From Blepharisma japonicum (taxonomy: Eukaryota; Ciliophora; Heterotrichea; Heterotrichida; Blepharismidae), in contig CATKHK010000049.1 in assembly GCA_949751835.1 (NCBI GenBank), forward strand, positions 124,001 through 188,000: a DNA stretch of 64,000 nucleotides, read 5' to 3'. A program made the position numbers and the translations under genes. The notes under the pieces were generated by a model. It was not told the origin of the DNA and ran no database searches. It saw only the letters and a list, made by a program, of their open reading frames with translations. Shown one piece after another: positions 46,452 to 56,938 of the stretch (its first letter is position 1; each line of letters begins with the position of its first letter).

Positions 46452-48509
46452 ATGTTTGCACGTCAATGTCTTAAAAGTTATCCTGTTAGCATACTGATGA
46501 GGGAGTTTTCTAAGAAGAAGCCACCAAGGGGTTTTGAAAAGTTTTACAAAAAAGCTAAAGATGAAGAGCAAATAAAACCTGAAGAAGAACCCAGATCCAA
46601 CATCAAATTTACCTCAAACCCATGGTCCAATCGATTTGATGGCTTTTTCAAGAATAATCGCACAATTGCATATGGAATTGGCGGCGCCTTATTCTGTTAT
46701 TACTTATATACCCAGCGTCCAGTACCCCTCATTACATATCATGACTTTCTTAATAACTATCTTATACCTGGTAATATCAAAAAACTTGTTGCGTCCCAGC
46801 CTATGGAAGGTGGTCTCCGTTCTCTATGCACAATCTATGTTTATGACAGCAAAGGTCATAAGGCAGGAATGTTCAAAGTTGCAAACACCCAAGACTTTCT
46901 TAATGAATTGTACCAGGATCAAATTGCGATCTCCAGATTGACACGAATTCCAATAGAGTACAAAAGTGCGTCTGACTGGGTTAGCAACTCAAGAATGCTT
47001 ATTAATCTTGTATTCCTCGTCCTCATTATTTCATCATTTCGCAGTCAATTTAAAAACATGAATGGAGGAGGATCTGCAGGAAAAGGAGGCATGTTTAGCA
47101 TGGCAAAGCAAAATTTCAGAGTTTATGGACTTGATAAAAAAATCGAGGTCGGTTTTAAAGATGTAGCAGGCCTTCACGAAGCCAAAAAAGAAATCATGGA
47201 ATTTGTTGAATTTTTAAAAAATCCAAAAAAATACAAAAATCTTGGAGCAAGAATGCCAAAAGGAGCTTTACTAGTAGGACCGCCAGGGACTGGAAAGACT
47301 TTATTAGCGAAAGCTACAGCTGGAGAAGCAGGGGTTCCATTTTTCGCTATTTCTGGAAGCGATTTTGTGGAGATGTACGTAGGTGTTGGAGCTTCTCGTG
47401 TAAGAGATTTGTTCCAGCAGGCTAGAGAGAAAGCACCATCAATTATTTTTATTGACGAAATTGATGCGGTAGGGAAAAAAAGACATGACAGATTTGGCGG
47501 TAATGACGAAGCTGATAACACCCTGAACCAGCTGCTTGTAGAAATGGATGGTTTTCCAACAGATAGCTCAGTTGTAGTTATGGCTGGGACTAATAGAAAA
47601 GACATTTTAGACGAAGCTTTGCTTCGTCCTGGTAGATTTGATAGGTGTATTGAACTGAATTTGCCTGATATAGAAGCCAGAGAAGAAATACTAAAAATCC
47701 ATTTAAAGCCTCTTACGTTAAGCAATGATATGACTTTAGACGAATACGCCAAAAGACTAGCAGAGCTTACACCTGGCTTCAGTGGCGCCGAACTTGCCAA
47801 TCTTTGTAACGAAGGTGCAATTACTGCAGCCCGCAAAGACAAAGAGTCCGTCGACCAGCTTGACTTCGAAGTCGCCTCAGAAAGAGTAATCGGAGGCCTT
47901 GAAAAATCAAAAAAGCTCAACCCAAAAGAAAAAAAACTTGTCGCTTATCATGAAGCAGGGCATGCTGTCTCTGGCTGGTTTCTAGAAGGTGCAGAGCCTA
48001 TCTTAAAAGTCAGCATTTTGCCACGATCAAAAGGAGCCTTAGGATTTGCACAATATTTGCCAAGAGATATTTCTTTATATTCTAAAGAAGAACTTATAGA
48101 CAGAATTTGTGTAATTCTTGGAGGAAGGGCTGCTGAGGAGCTGTTTTTTGATGAGCCTACCACAGGAGCTTCAGATGACTTACAAAAAGCTACAAAAATC
48201 GCAGAGTCTATGGTAGTGAAATTGGGGATGTGCGAAAATTTTGGAATTGTTGGGTATAAGTATGAAGGAGAAGGATACAGTAAACCATTCAGCCAGGACA
48301 CTGGAAGACTGATTGACGAAGAAATTAGAAAAATTGTGAGAGGGTGCTTGGAAAGGACGAGGCAGCTTGTTTCTGAGAAAAAAGACCAAATTGTGAGGGT
48401 TGCAGAACTCTTGATAGAGAAAGAAAGAATTTTGACACAAGATTTGGTAGAGATTTTGGGGGAAAGGCAATTTGACGATGCAAAAAATTACGCTTTTAAA
48501 AGAGCATAG
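46452..48509 (+). CDS. Mitochondrial m-AAA protease (FtsH/AFG3L2/Yta12 family)
   Basis: A 685-residue single-exon frame. The basic N-terminus (MFARQCLKSYPVSILMREFS) fits a mitochondrial presequence. Two membrane helices flank an intermembrane domain (about residues 75-95 and 178-197), which marks the m-AAA rather than the one-helix i-AAA type. The AAA module has Walker A GPPGTGKT, Walker B IIFIDEIDAV and the second region of homology AGTNRKDILDEALLRPGRFD. The protease zinc site is HEAGH (about residue 500), with downstream Asp ligands around TTGASDDLQKAT. It degrades inner-membrane proteins and processes subunits. Confidence 0.95.
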   Translation: MFARQCLKSYPVSILMREFSKKKPPRGFEKFYKKAKDEEQIKPEEEPRSNIKFTSNPWSNRFDGFFKNNRTIAYGIGGALFCYYLYTQRPVPLITYHDFLNNYLIPGNIKKLVASQPMEGGLRSLCTIYVYDSKGHKAGMFKVANTQDFLNELYQDQIAISRLTRIPIEYKSASDWVSNSRMLINLVFLVLIISSFRSQFKNMNGGGSAGKGGMFSMAKQNFRVYGLDKKIEVGFKDVAGLHEAKKEIMEFVEFLKNPKKYKNLGARMPKGALLVGPPGTGKTLLAKATAGEAGVPFFAISGSDFVEMYVGVGASRVRDLFQQAREKAPSIIFIDEIDAVGKKRHDRFGGNDEADNTLNQLLVEMDGFPTDSSVVVMAGTNRKDILDEALLRPGRFDRCIELNLPDIEAREEILKIHLKPLTLSNDMTLDEYAKRLAELTPGFSGAELANLCNEGAITAARKDKESVDQLDFEVASERVIGGLEKSKKLNPKEKKLVAYHEAGHAVSGWFLEGAEPILKVSILPRSKGALGFAQYLPRDISLYSKEELIDRICVILGGRAAEELFFDEPTTGASDDLQKATKIAESMVVKLGMCENFGIVGYKYEGEGYSKPFSQDTGRLIDEEIRKIVRGCLERTRQLVSEKKDQIVRVAELLIEKERILTQDLVEILGERQFDDAKNYAFKRA

Positions 48510-48535
48510 GTAAATAAATATTAGATTAAAATATC

Positions 48536-49123
48536 ATGACTTTTAATCTTGCAAAAACATGTGAATTTTTGCTTCATGATGCTCCAATCCCTCCAAAAAT
48601 CCCTCACAAACAAATGCTGCCTGGAATTAACCATATTTTAGCCTATAATTTTGCGAGTGCTTTGGATAAATGCATTGATTTTACATCACCATTGAAAGAA
48701 GCAAAGCCCCAAGGACTGATTTTCCATCGAATGTTGTCACATACATGTAAGCATTTGCTTCATAAATATAAAAGAGATGCAGACAAAACTTATCAATATA
48801 AAGTACAGACAATAGAAAATTTTGATACATATAAATCGAGAAATGTTACTTATGTTGAGTATCCACAAACTGATGATTTAATTGCGATGAGAAAAGAAAT
48901 AAATTATAGGACACCCTTAAAAATAAGAGATTTGGAGTTAAATAAAGCCTTAGATGAGCTATGTGAAGGCGCTTTAAGTTACAAATCGTCTTACAGTACA
49001 AATAGTTTTAAGGGCCACTTTTTATATCTTCATACATATTGGTTGAGGTTGATAGAATTTATGCAGGAAGAAAAAAAGAAAACTGAAGAAAAAATAGGCT
49101 TAGAAGATGAAAAACCTAATTAA
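48536..49123 (+). CDS. Hypothetical 195-residue protein
   Basis: A single-exon frame without TGA, starting 27 bp after the protease stop. It is predicted mainly helical, with His-rich spots (RMLSHTCKHLLHKYKRD) and an acidic C-terminus (EEKKKTEEKIGLEDEKPN). No motif is recognised. Confidence 0.65.
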   Translation: MTFNLAKTCEFLLHDAPIPPKIPHKQMLPGINHILAYNFASALDKCIDFTSPLKEAKPQGLIFHRMLSHTCKHLLHKYKRDADKTYQYKVQTIENFDTYKSRNVTYVEYPQTDDLIAMRKEINYRTPLKIRDLELNKALDELCEGALSYKSSYSTNSFKGHFLYLHTYWLRLIEFMQEEKKKTEEKIGLEDEKPN

Positions 49124-49249
49124 AATACTCTTTTTTCATAAATCTGAGCATCACAACTTTAATAAAAAAATATTTCATATTTAATTTAAATTAATTAAGG
49201 ATTAGTTTTTCCTGATATTTTTAAATTTTTTTTAAACATACAATATGAC

Positions 49250-49627
49250 TTATACTAATTCCATAAGCAAATCTTCATTCTGACTGTTGTCTTCATTTTT
49301 CGATACACTTAATGGATCCTTAGATTTCTCAGAAGCATGCAAAGATATAGCATTATTGCTGGCAGTTTTATCAGGCTTAACATTATTTCTTTTATGGGAA
49401 ACTTCTAAATAAGCTTGAAGATGCTTAGGAATATTTTTATAATCAAGCGCTCTTAAGTATTTTGTCTCACAGTTTATGCTTTGGCAACTATTTTCAACTG
49501 GTTTGTATTGGTTTTCTGATGCATATTTATGCAGAATATGTACTTTGTTCTTAATCTGAGGTAGGAATGCTTTGGGTTTTGAGTTTTTCTTGAGAATTGA
49601 AATTGGTTGATTTACAGCCTTCGGCAT
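49250..49627 (-). CDS. Hypothetical 125-residue protein
   Basis: ATG start, TAA stop, no TGA. Basic in the first third (SILKKNSKPKAFLPQIKNK), polar and acidic at the end. No domain is seen. A modest-length frame in AT-rich DNA could be chance, but its composition is protein-like. Confidence 0.5.
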   Translation of the reverse strand: MPKAVNQPISILKKNSKPKAFLPQIKNKVHILHKYASENQYKPVENSCQSINCETKYLRALDYKNIPKHLQAYLEVSHKRNNVKPDKTASNNAISLHASEKSKDPLSVSKNEDNSQNEDLLMELV

Positions 49628-49817
49628 TAATGGAACAAAATTTTTATTACTAACTAAATATGTCAGAGTAATTGGATAAAGAAATTTATTATGGCATACT
49701 TTACCGATTTCTAATATCCATAATTTATTTTATTAAACCATGCTTTCTGCTGCTATTAGCTAATCGTCCATTTTAATAATTTATAAAGTCACTTAAATCT
49801 AATAAAATTAGTCCAAA

Positions 49818-50864
49818 TTATATGATAGCTCCATATAACGCCATCCCAATACAAATCCACAAACTGTTGCTATTTCTATCACTGACTTCAGCACTATAAG
49901 TTGGGAATATTATATCTAGCGCGCAATCATCAACTTTTTGGACTTGTGGGTAATAATTCACTTTATAAGAGTAATAGTCAAACTCTTCAGCTGCATCATT
50001 CCCCAGCATTGTTTGGACACACCCTGTGCTCCATCTCCTCATCGTATTACAATTTAACGCGTTTTTGCTTGAAATCCATTTTTTATAAATTTTCATCAAA
50101 TCTTGAAAAGCATCATCCCCTGGGAATAATGTGCAATAAGATAAGCCATTCCTCCCATAGCCGCATTGGCAAGTTGTGTAAAGTGTGATTCCTTGGCTTG
50201 CCAATTCATGAGAAACACAGTCAGAATTTGAGTAGCAATTTTGAGGTATTTTTTGAGAATTTTTAATAGCTGGCTGACAAAGCCCATAAACACAAAACCC
50301 ACTGTCACAAATTTGTGATTGAGAGTTTTCACACATATCGACCCAGTCTCCATTCCCTACACTGTAATATTCTCTGCAGGTATTAATATCGCACCCTGCA
50401 TTATTGACACAATCATAATCATTTACACAGCCAGTTTGGTTTACAGCGATTTGATTTACACATTTTCCATTACTACAGCGTAAGCCTTTATTACATTCCC
50501 CATGGTTTTGACAATTACTTCCATATTCCTGCCCATAGCAAAGACCATTTGTACAAACCCCATATTTGCACCAAGAATTGTCTTCACAGTATTCTCCTGG
50601 ATAAGCGACTTGATAAGTAGGAGATAGAGGGGTTGTACAAGTCTGGTTAAGTAAATTGAACACAGGTGGACAATATAGGTTTGGAGAATTTGTGCATTCT
50701 TGCAAATAATATGCTTCTCCACCATAATAAATGCAGGTATTTGGGTTCATTGGCTTTGTGCCCCCACAGATGTACTTTTGGCAGTTCAGACTTTGTAGGT
50801 TTGCCTCTGTCTTTAAAGATAATTCTGGAAATGCAGCAACTCCAAGAAATAAAAACAGGAGCAT
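49818..50864 (-). CDS. Cysteine-rich secreted/GPI-anchored surface protein 2
   Basis: A 348-residue paralogue of the protein at 31504-32643. The signal peptide is MLLFLFLGVAAF. Cys repeats match in order (YPGEYCEDNSWCKYGVC, HGECNKGLRCSNGKCV, CVNDYDCVNNAGCDI), and both share a block ending in CNTMRRWSTGC. A hydrophobic end (LWICIGMALYGAII) fits a GPI signal. The first 60 residues differ most between the two. It is probably a surface-coat protein. Confidence 0.82.
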   Translation of the reverse strand: MLLFLFLGVAAFPELSLKTEANLQSLNCQKYICGGTKPMNPNTCIYYGGEAYYLQECTNSPNLYCPPVFNLLNQTCTTPLSPTYQVAYPGEYCEDNSWCKYGVCTNGLCYGQEYGSNCQNHGECNKGLRCSNGKCVNQIAVNQTGCVNDYDCVNNAGCDINTCREYYSVGNGDWVDMCENSQSQICDSGFCVYGLCQPAIKNSQKIPQNCYSNSDCVSHELASQGITLYTTCQCGYGRNGLSYCTLFPGDDAFQDLMKIYKKWISSKNALNCNTMRRWSTGCVQTMLGNDAAEEFDYYSYKVNYYPQVQKVDDCALDIIFPTYSAEVSDRNSNSLWICIGMALYGAII

Positions 50865-50909
50865 TTATTTATTAATTTTAATCACCTTGAAAAGTTTATA
50901 ATTAGAATT

Positions 50910-52682
50910 TTAACCCCACCACACAGGCTTAACGGCTTCATATTTTTTTGGAGCAGCATTTTTGGGGTTCATTGCACTTGGGACTCTGTCGTATTGGGCT
51001 TTTAATTGGTTTCGGTAGTCTGGGCTTTGGCTTTGCTTTGGAGTCCCGACTTCATTGAGGCCAACTTTGCTGACAGGGACATTTGGGACTGATAGATTTC
51101 GAGGCTGCCCAGGTTTTTGAGAAGGTGGCTGCTTGTTTTCTTCTCTTGAGCCTCCACGGGAGTCTGGCTTGAGATTATTTCGAGGGTCAACCCTTTGGAG
51201 TGGAATATTTTGTTGAGGCCCAGGATATTTTGGCTGATAATTTTGGACGATTTTGGCTTGAGGAGGCTGATTATTCTGTACAGGCCGAGATGGCTGAAAA
51301 TTTGGACTTTGGACTGGAGCTTTGGCAGGCTGATTATTTGGACTTTGAATTGGAGCTTTTGCAGGCTGAATGTTTGGACTAACAGCTGGCCTTGGAGGAA
51401 CATTGGGATTTTGAATATTTGGCTTTGGAGGGATATTAGGACTTTGAACAACTGGCTTATAAGGGACGTTAGGACTTTGTACAGCTGCTTTCGGAGGGAT
51501 GTTAGGACTTTGAACTTTTGCTTTAGGCTGAGGTATTGGATTTTTAGCTGGAACTGCAGGACGGTAATTAGGTCCTTGAACTGCTCTGCTTTCTGGAACT
51601 TGCTGATTTAATGATGGCTGAGAAGGACTCCTATACGCTTCCATCTTCTTTTGAGCTTCACTAGGCATAGGTCTTGGTCCTTTTGCACTCGAAATAACCC
51701 TTTGCTTTGGCGGCATTTCATCTATATCTTCTTCAGCTATTGGCCTCGCACTTAACACCCTTTCTTTTTTCTCATAATTTGCCTCAGGCAGTTTATTATT
51801 TAGTCTATGGAAATTAGGCTCAAACTTAATTGTGCCTAATAAATCAGGGTTTTCATGGTTTGCTTCTTCTACTGGTGCTTGGTTTAAATGTCGTAAAACA
51901 TAAGGCATTTCCAAAATTTGAGAACATGAAGGTCTCTGTGCTGGGTTGACCTGTAGCATAGCTTTTATTACATTTGATAAATCTTGACTATAGTTAGAAG
52001 GAATATTAGGGTAAACTCCTCTTATAATTCTGTTATAAAGCGCTTTCATGTCATTTCCCATAAATGGAGGATTAAGTGCAGCCATTTCATAAATAACGCA
52101 GCCAAGTGACCAAATATCTGAGCTTGAGTTATAAGGCTGGTCTTTCCACACCTCAGGGCTTGCATAATAAGGGGTTCCTGTCTGCGTTGATGCCATTCCT
52201 CCTTTGTTTACTTTTGAAACATTCAAATCTCCTAACTTATAAGTCCCATCATTCCCTACAAATATATTCGCACATTTTAAATCTCTATGGAGAATATTTA
52301 GGTCATGGAGTGCTTTTAGCCCTCTTGTTGTTTGAATTAATGCGTCTCATATATCTTTTTCAAGATATCGCGACCTATTCCCCTTATGAGCCTCAATTCT
52401 TTTTAAAATATCCCCACCTTCTGCAAGTTCCATGACTATACACAAGGTATTGGAAGCTTCATCAATAAAAGCTTCTTTGAAAGCAATGATGTTTGGGTGA
52501 TTATAAGAAGCCATAATTCTTACTTCATTTAAGGCGTTTTCTTTTTCTTTAGGTTTTAGAGGGCCAAGTCTAACTTTTTTTAAGGCATATATTTGTCCAT
52601 CAGAAGTTCGCCTTACTTTAAAAACGTTTCCAAAGGCGCCGTCTCCTAGTTTTTTGAGCTGTTCGAAATCTTGAAGTGACAT
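50910..52682 (-). CDS. NEK-family protein kinase with proline-rich tail
   Basis: A 590-residue frame with TGA-coded Trp (KDIWDAL). The kinase domain (about 5-265) shows LGDGAFGNVFKV, ALKKV, HRDLKCANIF and GTPYYASPEVW. The metal-binding motif is DLN (KLGDLNVSK) instead of DFG, a form seen in protist NEKs. The tail of about 320 residues carries a Pro/Gln/Asn-rich repeat (VQSPNIPPK and variants) and ends in KPVWWG. NEK kinases regulate cilia, centrioles and mitosis. Confidence 0.92.
51255..51560 (-). repeat. Tandem peptide-coding repeat in the NEK tail
   Basis: About nine imperfect copies of a 9-14-codon unit, core QSPN-x-P-[PA]-K, lie in frame within the kinase gene. They give a disordered Pro/Gln/Asn segment and probably vary in number by slippage. 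Confidence 0.75.
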
Positions 52683-52762
52683 TTTATGTTTTAAATAAAT
52701 TTCATAAGGGTTTCATCTTGGTTTTTTAAAAATTTTATATTTTTTAGTCTGTTTATATTAAA

Positions 52763-54028
52763 TTATCTCCCTTCGAATGCTTTAAGAACTATTGAGCAAA
52801 ATCCAGTCCCATCATAATTAATAGAGTTTGCAACAATAGCTTTGATCTTTTTTTCTCTTGGTGCTGTCACAAAGTCCGGTCTCTTCCCTTCTACGCTTAA
52901 TGGGCTTTCAAGATTTGTAATAGGTGGAATAACTCCTCTTTGAAGTGCCAAAGCGGCAATCGCCAAATCTGCTGAGCTGCTAGCTCCTTGCATATGTCCA
53001 ATACCTCCTTTAGTTGAAGTTACTGCTGGTCCTCTCTCCCCAAAAAGTCTCAAAATAGCTGCAGCTTCTCCTTCATCCCATTCAAAATTTCCTGAGGCAT
53101 CTGCAAATACAGCGTCAATTTGGTCCTTATTTAGCCCAGACTGCTCAATAGCTCTTTTCATAGACCTAAAAACTCCGTTTCCTTCTCTTGCAGTTTGTGT
53201 GCCTGCTTCAGACAGCATAGAGTATCCTGCCAATTCTGCATAAATTTTGGCACCTCTGTTTAAGGCATGTTCAAGGTCTTCAAGAATCAAGGCACCTCCT
53301 CCTATGCTGTAAACCCAGCCATTACGGTTCGTGTCAAATGGTTTTACTGAGGTAGAAGGATTTTCGTCAGCTCTAAGATTATAGCCATAACTACCTTTCG
53401 TTAAAGCGTCAATTACGACAGAATCGTGGTCATGTTCAGAGGCTCCTGCTATAACGACGTCAGCGTCACTTACTCCTATTGTCCTATAAGTGTCTCCAAC
53501 TGCATTAGCACCAGTGCAGTTTCCTGAACAAAAAGAATTAGCGAAGCCACAAATATGTCGAGGGATTGAGATAGAGCCTACAATCATGCTTGGGATGAGC
53601 TTTGCTAAGATTAAGCGGTCAAGTCTAGCATAGCCATGCTTAACGACTTCTCTATGAGTCAAACTGATATCAGGAGAGCTAGTTCTTGGGCTTCCGAACA
53701 TAACGCCAGTCCTTGTGATTTCTTGTTCTGTCTTTGGATCCCAAGCGCTGTCTTCAAGAGCATCTGAAGCACAATTAACGGCAAGGGCGTGGTAAACAGA
53801 TTTAATGACAGCCACCTTCTTAATCCAGCCTTCTTTGTCCCAAGAATCCAAATACCCTACAGTTTTCACTGATAGCTGGTCTGAAAACTCAAGATCTTTT
53901 GGGGTTACCTTTCGTAAGCCACTCTTTTTCTGAAGTAGGCTCGAAAAAGTATCGTTAATATTGGCTCCTAGTGGGCTGACAAGTCCTAAACCTGTAATGA
54001 CGACTCTTCTAGGAAGAAGACTTGACAT
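52763..54028 (-). CDS. Beta-ketoacyl synthase-like protein with altered active site
   Basis: A 421-residue protein with the KAS I/II thiolase fold from start (RRVVITGLGLVSPLG) to end. The nucleophile region reads SFCSGNCTGANAVGD, with Cys171 in place but one residue fewer after it than in FabF. The first catalytic His (in AHGT of FabF) is Ser312 (DASGNFEWDEGEA). Lys340 and His345 (STKGGIGHMQGAS) remain. The usual GFGGTN gate is NYDGTG. Loss of the first His is a feature of chain-length-factor subunits of type II polyketide synthases. It may be a non-catalytic partner or a changed enzyme. No clear mitochondrial presequence is seen. Confidence 0.8.
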   Translation of the reverse strand: MSSLLPRRVVITGLGLVSPLGANINDTFSSLLQKKSGLRKVTPKDLEFSDQLSVKTVGYLDSWDKEGWIKKVAVIKSVYHALAVNCASDALEDSAWDPKTEQEITRTGVMFGSPRTSSPDISLTHREVVKHGYARLDRLILAKLIPSMIVGSISIPRHICGFANSFCSGNCTGANAVGDTYRTIGVSDADVVIAGASEHDHDSVVIDALTKGSYGYNLRADENPSTSVKPFDTNRNGWVYSIGGGALILEDLEHALNRGAKIYAELAGYSMLSEAGTQTAREGNGVFRSMKRAIEQSGLNKDQIDAVFADASGNFEWDEGEAAAILRLFGERGPAVTSTKGGIGHMQGASSSADLAIAALALQRGVIPPITNLESPLSVEGKRPDFVTAPREKKIKAIVANSINYDGTGFCSIVLKAFEGR

Positions 54029-54095
54029 AATTATATTATATAACGGATAATCTGTCTTTTAAAAATGTCATATATTTATTAAATCATTTTGTTTG

Positions 54096-55925
54096 ATGAA
54101 AAATCAAGCATTGTCAAATTCAGAAAGGCCAACAGCGCGCAGAGGATCAGAAGAAACCAGTAGTAATAATGGAGAAGCCCAAACTCGAAGACTCAGTTAT
54201 CATGATGTTTGGAGAAGAGCAATGTGAAAGATTAAAATAAGAAAAATGATCAATTATATGAACGAAGAAATCTTGGTTTTTGGGACCTCACACACTCTTA
54301 TTGACAACATAACCAGCTTCAAGTCAAATGCTGACCAAATTTTATATTCTTTGCGTGGGGATACGATTAGAAGGGTAGAAAAGCTAAAAACTAGCACAAG
54401 CAAATTCCCATCATATTTGATTCACCCAAAATCTCGCTGAAAAAAGATTTGGGATGCATTTTTGTTTTTGTTACTACTGTATACAGCAATTGTGACTCCT
54501 TTTTATGTGGCATTTTTAGATGTTTACTTCTGAGATTGGCTATCTATAATGGAGTTAATCATAGACTGTGCTTTCGAAATTGACATTTTTGTAAATCTTT
54601 TAAGTGCTACATATAGAGCTGATGGAGTACTTGAAAAATCATTTAAGAAAAATGTTAAAAATTATTTAACAGGGTGGTTCTGGTTTGATTTCACTACAAG
54701 TTTGCCTTTTACTTTAGTAAGCTACGCTGTAGAATCAAAATCACATGGCAGCACTAACCATTATATGAGAATTGCCAGACTTCCAAGGCTTTATAAGATA
54801 ATCAGAGCTACAAGAATGGCAAAAATCATGAAGCACTACAAAAACAACATGCTGATTGAAAAGGTCCAAGACTTTCTCCAAATGAACTCTAGAATGTTCA
54901 AGCTTACAAAATTCGTGGTCTCTGTCTGCGTTGCTGTCCACATTATGGGCTGTGTCTGATTTATGATCGACAATTTCCAAGATTTCCCTTACAATTCATG
55001 GGTTTTTGAAAGAAATATAATAAACACCCCAGTTTTCCAGCAATATTTAGTTTCTGTATACTGAGCTTTAGTAACAGTAACAACAGTTGGATATGGCGAC
55101 ATTCATGCTTACTCTCCTACTGAGCAATGTGTAGCAATGGCCTGAATGTTTGTAGGGATTGGTTTTTATTCAGTCACAATTGGTTCTTTAGCGTCCTGTT
55201 TTGCTGATATTGATACAAAAAATTCAGTTTTAGAAGCAAAACTTGGCGCTATTGATGAATTTTCAAAATCAACAGGAATTTCTAATGAATGTAAGAAAAA
55301 AATAAGACGAGCTATAAAATTTAATACTTCTAAATCAGGAAATATATGGAATGATAAGCATGGATTGCTGCAAGAGCTGGGAAAAGACTTAAGGTACGAA
55401 ATCTGCCTGTCTATGTATGATGGCGCTGCTAGGGAAATCCCATTTTTTTCTGATAAAGACAAAGCGTTTGTAATTGCTTTTATGCCACTGCTCAAGCCAA
55501 TGAAGCTTTCTAATGAAGAATTTTTATATTCTGAAGGAAACTATGCAGGGGAAGTAGTTTTTATTATTAAAGGGAAGCTTAACCTTGTCCTGCGTCCTAG
55601 TAATTTGGCTTATAAAAGTTTTATAAAATGATCATATTTTGGGGAAATAGAGATATTGAAAAAGAAGCCTATTAGAAAAATGAATGTCAGGTCCTATGGA
55701 ACGACCGAGCTTTTGGTCATATCTAGGATGGATTTTCTTGATGTTTTTGCAGAGTTTAGGGAAGACTTGAAACATTTAAAGTATATTGCGAATGAAAGAG
55801 AAAGGAGAATAAAGGCGGCAAGAGATAAAGCTGAAGATGTGCTGAGAAAATCTAATAGACTGACACCTGTTTATACTCCACCAAAGCCTTCTAAAGAGGA
55901 GGAGGAGGTTAAAGAGAAGGACTAG
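54096..55925 (+). CDS. CNG/HCN-like voltage-gated K+ channel
   Basis: A 609-residue frame with about ten TGA-coded Trp. S1-S6 are recognisable: S4 RIARLPRLYKIIRATRMAK, pore helix and filter VTTVGYGD (K+ selective), and S6 VGIGFYSVTIGSL. A C-linker and a cyclic-nucleotide-binding-like domain follow (about 440-560: FFSDKDKAFVIAFMPLLKPM, GEVVFIIKGKL, YFGEIEIL). The phosphate-binding cassette Arg is not evident, so ligand binding is doubtful. It is probably a plasma or ciliary membrane channel. Only 67 bp separate it from the divergent ketosynthase gene. Confidence 0.9.
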
Positions 55926-56003
55926 TAAGGAATATTTAGCTATAAAGAAATTAAAAAAAATATTTTCAAGGTGCAAAAACATTTAAAAACTTTCAACGTC
56001 AAG

Positions 56004-56132
56004 ATGGCGGTTATAGAAGCTGATATGAATAGAGCTCAAGAAGCTTTAAGAAGTATTCAAACTTTACCAGAAGAATTGAGAGAAAAATATATGAAGATTC
56101 TTTATGAAAAGTTAGCTGAAATTATAGAATAA
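56004..56132 (+). CDS. Possible 42-residue microprotein
   Basis: ATG to TAA, 42 codons, giving an acidic amphipathic helix (NRAQEALRSIQTLPEELREK). The sequence is far less Asn/Ile/Phe-rich than chance AT-rich frames. It sits between two plus-strand genes with its own 5' and 3' spacers. Confidence 0.4.
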   Translation: MAVIEADMNRAQEALRSIQTLPEELREKYMKILYEKLAEIIE

Positions 56133-56296
56133 TTGTAATTTTCAATTTTATTGTAATAAAATAATTCATTCAAAAGTGAGTAAAGTAAAAAAAATTGTCA
56201 ATATACTCTAAAAGGAGAATTATGCTTATCGCTCTTAAAAATATTGTCATTTATTTTTAAAACCATTTGCATAGCTTGTTTTTCAAGATAATATTA

Positions 56297-56938
56297 ATGA
56301 ACTCAAAACCTAAATTAATCAAAGACATTTTGACTCCAAAACAGCCTCCAAAGAGGTCAAAAAACTCCCCAGTTAAATCCTCCCCTCGAGTTCTCCAGCA
56401 CATCTATGCAAATTTGCGAGCAATCCCCCACATTTTATCCCAAGACCACTCCACAAATCGTAATTCTATTCACAAAACCAAAAAGGAGCAGCTCTCAATC
56501 CACTCAAATTCCTCCACAAAATCCAATCAATCTTTCTCAAACTACAGCGAAAATTCCAAGATCTTATCAGAATATTTAAACTCAGAAAGCTATTCTGCAC
56601 TTACAAAAGCTGAGCCTGCCCAAAGGAAAAGGATCCCTTCTAGCTATAGAGGCAGCATGCAGATTGACAACTTATATGCACAAGAAAATATTAAAATTAA
56701 TAAAAACCCAAATTTCAGAGCTTCGAAGTCTCCTGTAGAAAAGGTTTATGGTGTTGAGAATAAACTTATTATGATAGAATTTAGTCCTATAAGATTTGTG
56801 GAGTCCTTGGAGACAGAGATCGCAATGGACTTTGTTCCAATGATTCCTGTAAATTCGGCACAGTCTGTTTTAAGATCGATTATCCAAGTGGCAGCAACAA
56901 TGCCAACTGAAAAGGATTTAGAGGTTAGCAATGAGTAA
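56297..56938 (+). CDS. Hypothetical 213-residue protein
   Basis: First ATG at 56297; TAA stop. The N-terminal two thirds are basic and Ser/Asn-rich (KQPPKRSKNSPVKSSPR); the last 60 residues (ENKLIMIEFSPIRFVESLET) look globular. No family is recognised. Confidence 0.6.
   Translation: MNSKPKLIKDILTPKQPPKRSKNSPVKSSPRVLQHIYANLRAIPHILSQDHSTNRNSIHKTKKEQLSIHSNSSTKSNQSFSNYSENSKILSEYLNSESYSALTKAEPAQRKRIPSSYRGSMQIDNLYAQENIKINKNPNFRASKSPVEKVYGVENKLIMIEFSPIRFVESLETEIAMDFVPMIPVNSAQSVLRSIIQVAATMPTEKDLEVSNE

Noticed and set aside
47174-48470. Long Ser-rich minus-strand frames
   Set aside because: They lie antisense to the m-AAA protease, whose motifs are unambiguous on the plus strand.
50456-51451. Several frames inside the Cys-rich and NEK genes
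   Set aside because: Alternate-frame shadows of repeated coding sequence.
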